A stretch of DNA of 32,128 nucleotides from Erwinia sp. OLFS4 (GTDB taxonomy: Bacteria > Pseudomonadota > Gammaproteobacteria > Enterobacterales > Enterobacteriaceae): assembly GCF_002752165.1 (NCBI RefSeq), contig NZ_MOMB01000015.1, positions 1 to 32,128 of the forward strand, in the 5' to 3' direction. Position numbers and translations under genes: made by a program. How positions within the stretch are numbered: position 1 is the stretch's first letter; each line of letters opens with the position of its first letter. This document shows positions 29,832 through 32,128 of the stretch, piece by piece. Below the pieces are notes generated by a model. The model had not been told where the DNA came from. It was given only the letters and a program-made list of their open reading frames with translations, and searched no databases.

Positions 29832-29856
29832 GTGCGTATCCCGCCACCGGGCGCAC
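29832..29856 (-). other. Stable hairpin in the terS leader
   Basis: On the minus strand GTGCG-CCCG-GTGG-CGGG-ATA-CGCAC: two stacked stems, 5 and 4 bp, with a three-base bulge and no T tract, so not a terminator. It could be an RNA structure affecting terS translation or part of a DNA packaging site. The 81-base gap 29811-29891 holds no gene. Confidence 0.55.
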
Positions 29857-29891
29857 AGTAAATTAATCCTGCTATTTCGCTGATTGACAGT

Positions 29892-30173
29892 TTAATACTC
29901 TGTGGAAGTTAAAAGCCGTTGTGAAAGTGGCTCTTGGTTATTTTTAGTGCTGGAGAAAATTGAGCGTAAAACACTGTATATGAGGTACGAACCTATGACA
30001 GTTACCCAGTTAATCGGAATTACTGCATTAAACCCGGCAGCATGTGCAAACATGTTCCACCCATTAAGTAGAATCCAGCTGATCAACAGGCCGATTGTTA
30101 CCGCACCTATAAATAACAACGCAATCAGAAGCACAGCCTGACTCGTTGATAGCCCTTGCTTCTTGACATTCAT
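29892..30173 (-). CDS. Small membrane protein with two transmembrane segments
   Basis: A 93-aa protein of unrecognised family with two hydrophobic spans, AVLLIALLFIGAVTIGLLISWIL and WVTVIGSYLIYSVL, and a polar C-terminus (SSTKNNQEPLSQRLLTSTEY). Position between lysis genes and terminase and the two-span layout allow a holin-like or pinholin-like role, but lysis genes normally precede Rz, so this is not favoured. ATG 30173 (or GTG 30176) was chosen because AGAGG from the end of the upstream gene provides a ribosome-binding site; the longer frame to 30212 would overlap that gene by 31 bases and lacks one. Confidence 0.6.
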   Translation of the reverse strand: MNVKKQGLSTSQAVLLIALLFIGAVTIGLLISWILLNGWNMFAHAAGFNAVIPINWVTVIGSYLIYSVLRSIFSSTKNNQEPLSQRLLTSTEY

Positions 30174-30181
30174 CACGTCGA

Positions 30182-30385
30182 TTACCTCTTGGACTGATAC
30201 TTTTTCGCCCATGCTTTCGCTATGAACAGACAGTCATCAAACATCTTTCCTTTCGCGCTGGCTGAAGCTGAACGGCGGTAATGGTCTACCGCCCGATCAG
30301 CGCTCATGCGGGCTACTGTATTGTCAAAGCCCTGCTTCACCAGCTCAGAGATAACGTTTTTCTCTATGAACTGTATTGGCGTCAT
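30182..30385 (-). CDS. Small hypothetical protein upstream of terS
   Basis: A 67-aa basic protein: MTPIQFIEKNVISELVKQGFDNTVARMSADRAVDHYRRSASASAKGKMFDDCLFIAKAWAKKYQSKR. Two or three helices, no membrane segment. Similar short proteins occur before terminase genes in enterobacterial siphophages, but I cannot name the family. GGAG lies seven bases before the ATG at 30385, and the start overlaps the BRO-like stop by four bases (ATGA), so the two are coupled and this frame is probably real. Confidence 0.7.
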   Translation of the reverse strand: MTPIQFIEKNVISELVKQGFDNTVARMSADRAVDHYRRSASASAKGKMFDDCLFIAKAWAKKYQSKR

Positions 30386-30954
30386 GCAGGTTCTCCATCG
30401 GGAAAGTTGCCCAGATCTGGCATTTGTACCTGTGACAATTCAGCGATGACCTTTTGCACCGCACGGATTTTTTTCAAATGACCCTTGCGAATTGTCATTC
30501 TTGAACTTCCCGGCCTGCCAAAAGTTTCAAGTGACCATTCGTTAACCCTGACAACCCTGTTTTGCATTTCTCCTACTGCCAAATCCTTTAAGCTTCCCAT
30601 GTCAAGCAATGAAAGGTTTGGCTGAGCCTCTTTTTCAATGAGATCAAGTAACCAGCGACGAAGTGATTTAGCTACTTTGGTTTCTGCCAGCATTCCAAGC
30701 AAGTGTGCGCCGCGAGGCGAAAATATTCTCGCTCTGTTATACTGTAACTTATTGTTTTTATTACGAGAGGTCACAGTGACCACTCGCGTCATTTCTGCAC
30801 TGAATTCATCTTTATTTCTGTTGTAAAGGCGGTTTACTGATTTTTCATCAGCATATTCGAGCAATTCAGCCATGTTTAAGCTCGTAAACCATATCTTTCC
30901 GTCTCCGTTATCAAATGGCACAACAGAGTGATTTTTAAATGTCAGTTCTTTCAT
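30382..30954 (-). CDS. BRO-N-like antirepressor-type protein
   Basis: A 190-aa protein. The first ~115 residues fit a BRO-N-like domain: MKELTFKNHSVVPFDNGDGKIWFTSLNMAELLEYADEKSVNRLYNRNKDEF, VVTVTSRNKNNKLQYNRARIFSPRGAHLLGMLAETKVAKSLRRWLLDLIEKEA. The rest is a basic helical tail (GRPGSSRMTIRKGHLKKIRAVQKVIAELSQVQ), plausibly DNA-binding. The ATG at 30954 was chosen for AAGGA nine bases upstream; longer in-frame starts have none. It heads the small cluster leading to terminase and follows a hairpin at 31101-31127. Unlike the other antirepressor-type genes, I see no clear plus-strand promoter or antisense arrangement at its start. Confidence 0.72.
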   Translation of the reverse strand: MKELTFKNHSVVPFDNGDGKIWFTSLNMAELLEYADEKSVNRLYNRNKDEFSAEMTRVVTVTSRNKNNKLQYNRARIFSPRGAHLLGMLAETKVAKSLRRWLLDLIEKEAQPNLSLLDMGSLKDLAVGEMQNRVVRVNEWSLETFGRPGSSRMTIRKGHLKKIRAVQKVIAELSQVQMPDLGNFPDGEPA

Positions 30955-31070
30955 ATCGGTATTTCCTTTTAGTGGTGAACCTTGTCTCACAGGAATACAG
31001 CCCTCAGAAGGCATCCGACAGCCAGCCGAATTCCTCAAGGGTCACCCTGAAAGGTTCTGAGTTAGGTTAA

Positions 31071-31091
31071 TTGCGCGTGAGTTGCGCGTGG
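31071..31091. repeat. Tandem TTGCGCGTG repeats upstream of the terminase cluster
   Basis: TTGCGCGTG at 31071-31079 and 31082-31090, an 11-bp period (one helical turn). In a 180-base gap (30955-31135) with no gene. A protein-binding site, perhaps for terminase or a regulator, is possible; nothing else supports it. Confidence 0.5.
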
Positions 31092-31100
31092 ATTTACTAC

Positions 31101-31127
31101 AAAAAAAGCCCCGCTAATGCGAGGCCG
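31101..31127 (-). terminator. Terminator after the unknown gene 31136-31552
   Basis: CCTCGC, ATTA loop, GCGGGG on the minus strand (one G-U pair), extended by GG/C pairs, followed by seven T (31107-31101). It lies 9 bases past the stop of the upstream gene. Confidence 0.75.
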
Positions 31128-31135
31128 GTTTAATT

Positions 31136-31552
31136 TCAGACGGGTTGTAAGACGGCCATTATCCTGAGTGTCAGCTCACCACCATTTTCAAACATGTTTT
31201 TTATCTGATTTTCTGTATCCGTTAAAAATCCATACAGTCCATTTTGCTTAACATTTGTAATAAAGGGTCTTACTGTCGCCTGGAATGAACGCAAAGACGG
31301 ATTAACGTACGGAACGGGATAAAGATGCGTTTCATCCCCTGTTTGCTGGGTAGAGAAGCTCAGGGTAATTTGTGCAGGCATGTACTCAAATATCACATTT
31401 GATGGTATGCACGAGATGTAGAGACTGACAAGATAATTCTGATCTTCAATCACTCCCTGATTTCTCAGCATCAAGTCCGTACTTTCAAGTGTAAAAGTTA
31501 ATCCGCTCGCTTTATTAAAGTATACTGTTGAATCTGTAATTATTGCGCTCAA
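31136..31552 (-). CDS. Hypothetical protein between Rz and the terminase cluster
   Basis: A 138-aa protein of unrecognised family: MSAIITDSTVYFNKASGLTFTLESTDLMLRNQGVIEDQNYLVSLYISCIPSNVIFEYMPAQITLSFSTQQTG, ending NGGELTLRIMAVLQPV. Mostly beta-strand pattern, no signal peptide or membrane span. The start is TTG at 31552, supported by a strong AGAGAGG eight bases upstream; no earlier ATG or GTG is in frame with a site, and the next ATG would lose 27 residues. The DNA is AT-rich relative to its neighbours, and terminator hairpins lie on both sides, so it is an insertion-type gene (moron candidate) in the lysis-terminase gap. Confidence 0.65.
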   Translation of the reverse strand: MSAIITDSTVYFNKASGLTFTLESTDLMLRNQGVIEDQNYLVSLYISCIPSNVIFEYMPAQITLSFSTQQTGDETHLYPVPYVNPSLRSFQATVRPFITNVKQNGLYGFLTDTENQIKNMFENGGELTLRIMAVLQPV

Positions 31553-31592
31553 TTTATAAACCTCTCTATTAAATACGGATCGGTGACTACAT

Positions 31593-31618
31593 AAAAAAAA
31601 GGCCGCCGATTGGCGACC
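31593..31618 (-). terminator. Terminator after the Rz/Rz1 genes
   Basis: GGTCGCC, AATC loop, GGCGGCC on the minus strand (31618-31601, one G-U pair) followed by eight T, 20 bases past the Rz stop. Confidence 0.75.
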
Positions 31619-31637
31619 TCTTATTTCGGTTCATGCG

Positions 31638-32123
31638 TTACTGCGTTTTTTCAACGTTCTGTATTGCTCTGATATAGTCCTGAAGCCCGTTTATTTGTTT
31701 TTCTGCGGTAACAAGCTGTTCTCTGAGACGCCAATAAGCTCGTTCAGCGTCTGAAGTGAGTTCGGGGGAGGAAGCATCAGCCATGCCGCTGGCGCGGGTA
31801 GCGTCGGACACTCGCTCACAGGTGGCGTTGACGCGCAGCCGCTTAGCGCCGCTGCTAACGTCACGCTGCAAATCAGCAATCGTCTGTTTCGCATCGGCCA
31901 ACTCCTTTGTGTATTTCGCGTCAATGGCCGCCACAACGCGCTGTCTGGCCTGCATATCAACGATGATTTTTTGTCTGGATTCAGCCAGTTGTGCAAACTC
32001 GCGCTGCTTGTCGAGGGCGTGGTGGTAGCTGTCGCGATAGTAGAATGCCAACCGGCCCGCAACGACGATCCCAACGACCAGTATTCCGACAGCCATAGTT
32101 CGCCAACTGAATGCGATATTCAT
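31638..32123 (-). CDS. Rz: Rz-like inner membrane spanin
   Basis: A 161-aa protein (lambda Rz 153 aa). One N-terminal membrane anchor (TMAVGILVVGIVVAGRLAFYY, residues ~9-29) leads to a periplasmic coiled coil (HALDKQREFAQLAESRQKIIVDMQARQRVVAAIDAKYTKELADAKQTIADLQRDV). Next comes the Rz signature GAKRLRVNATCERVSDATRASGMADASSPELTSDAERAYWRLREQLVTAEKQINGLQDYI. With Rz1 it fuses inner and outer membranes in the last step of lysis. Rz1 is embedded in the +1 frame. The start lies five bases from the window edge, so its ribosome-binding site and the upstream holin and endolysin genes are not visible. Confidence 0.93.
   Translation of the reverse strand: MNIAFSWRTMAVGILVVGIVVAGRLAFYYRDSYHHALDKQREFAQLAESRQKIIVDMQARQRVVAAIDAKYTKELADAKQTIADLQRDVSSGAKRLRVNATCERVSDATRASGMADASSPELTSDAERAYWRLREQLVTAEKQINGLQDYIRAIQNVEKTQ
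31691..31894 (-). CDS. Rz1: Rz1-like outer membrane spanin lipoprotein
   Basis: A 67-aa lipoprotein wholly inside Rz in another frame. Signal peptide MRNRRLLICSVTLAAALSGC with lipobox LSGC (Cys20). The mature part is proline-rich (STPPVSECPTLPAPAAWLMLPPPNSLQTLNEL), as in lambda Rz1. The start at 31894 has AAAGGAG seven bases upstream; the open frame extends further back to 32074, but only this start places the signal peptide at the N-terminus. It anchors in the outer membrane and binds Rz through its C-terminus. Confidence 0.9.
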   Translation of the reverse strand: MRNRRLLICSVTLAAALSGCASTPPVSECPTLPAPAAWLMLPPPNSLQTLNELIGVSENSLLPQKNK

Positions 32124-32128
32124 CGCAG

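Noticed and set aside
29892-30173. Holin
   Set aside because: Two membrane spans fit, but it lies downstream of Rz/Rz1 rather than before an endolysin, so a lysis role was not assigned.
1-32128. CRISPR arrays, tRNA or rRNA genes, insertion sequences
   Set aside because: No regular spaced repeats, no cloverleaf, and no transposase or IS end was seen on either strand.

Overview
The window is the late (virion and lysis) half of a lambdoid siphovirus, either a temperate phage genome or a prophage, from an enterobacterial host. Supporting features are lambda-type tail genes (L, M, K, I and J homologues), a Lom-type outer membrane protein, Rz/Rz1, a DinI-like gene under a LexA box, a P22-type antirepressor cassette, and a sequence equal to the 3' end of enterobacterial tmRNA (ssrA). 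No tRNA, rRNA, CRISPR array or insertion sequence was seen. Names come from reading sequence and remembered family features; no search was run.

Nearly all virion genes lie on the minus strand, so the late operon reads from the right edge to the left. In that order: Rz/Rz1 (32123-31638); an unknown AT-rich gene; a BRO-like gene and two small proteins; small and large terminase; DUF4055-type portal; Mu F-like head protein; a 61-aa protein; putative scaffold; major capsid protein; two glycosyltransferase-like proteins; four head-completion/neck proteins; major tail protein; tail chaperones G and GT with a -1 frameshift; a KilA-N gene; tape measure; a 70-aa protein; M, L and K; a 4.3-kb accessory island; I; two small genes; J; two distal tail proteins. 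At the far left are a plus-strand dinI-like gene with an SOS box, a terminator, and an integrase fragment that stops at the tmRNA-like attachment core.

The most notable part is the accessory layer. Between K and I, genes that are adjacent in lambda, sits an immI-like cassette as in P22: Mnt-like (+) and Arc-like (-) repressors diverge from overlapping promoters laced with three GGTACG sites 21 bp apart. Arc-like is followed by a P22 Ant homologue and a BRO-N antirepressor. Plus-strand promoters predict one short antisense RNA across the ant ribosome-binding site (like P22 Sar) and a second, with its own terminator, across the BRO gene start. The KilA-N/P63C gene between GT and the tape measure is preceded by a structured leader complementary to its ribosome-binding region, resembling the C4 antisense RNA of P1/P7. 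So three antirepressor-type genes each appear to carry a local antisense RNA.

Other accessory genes are a Lom protein and a lipoprotein that share a promoter-like leader, and the two glycosyltransferases beside the capsid gene. Many gene boundaries carry a terminator-like hairpin running straight into the next Shine-Dalgarno sequence, which suggests that late transcription is antiterminated.
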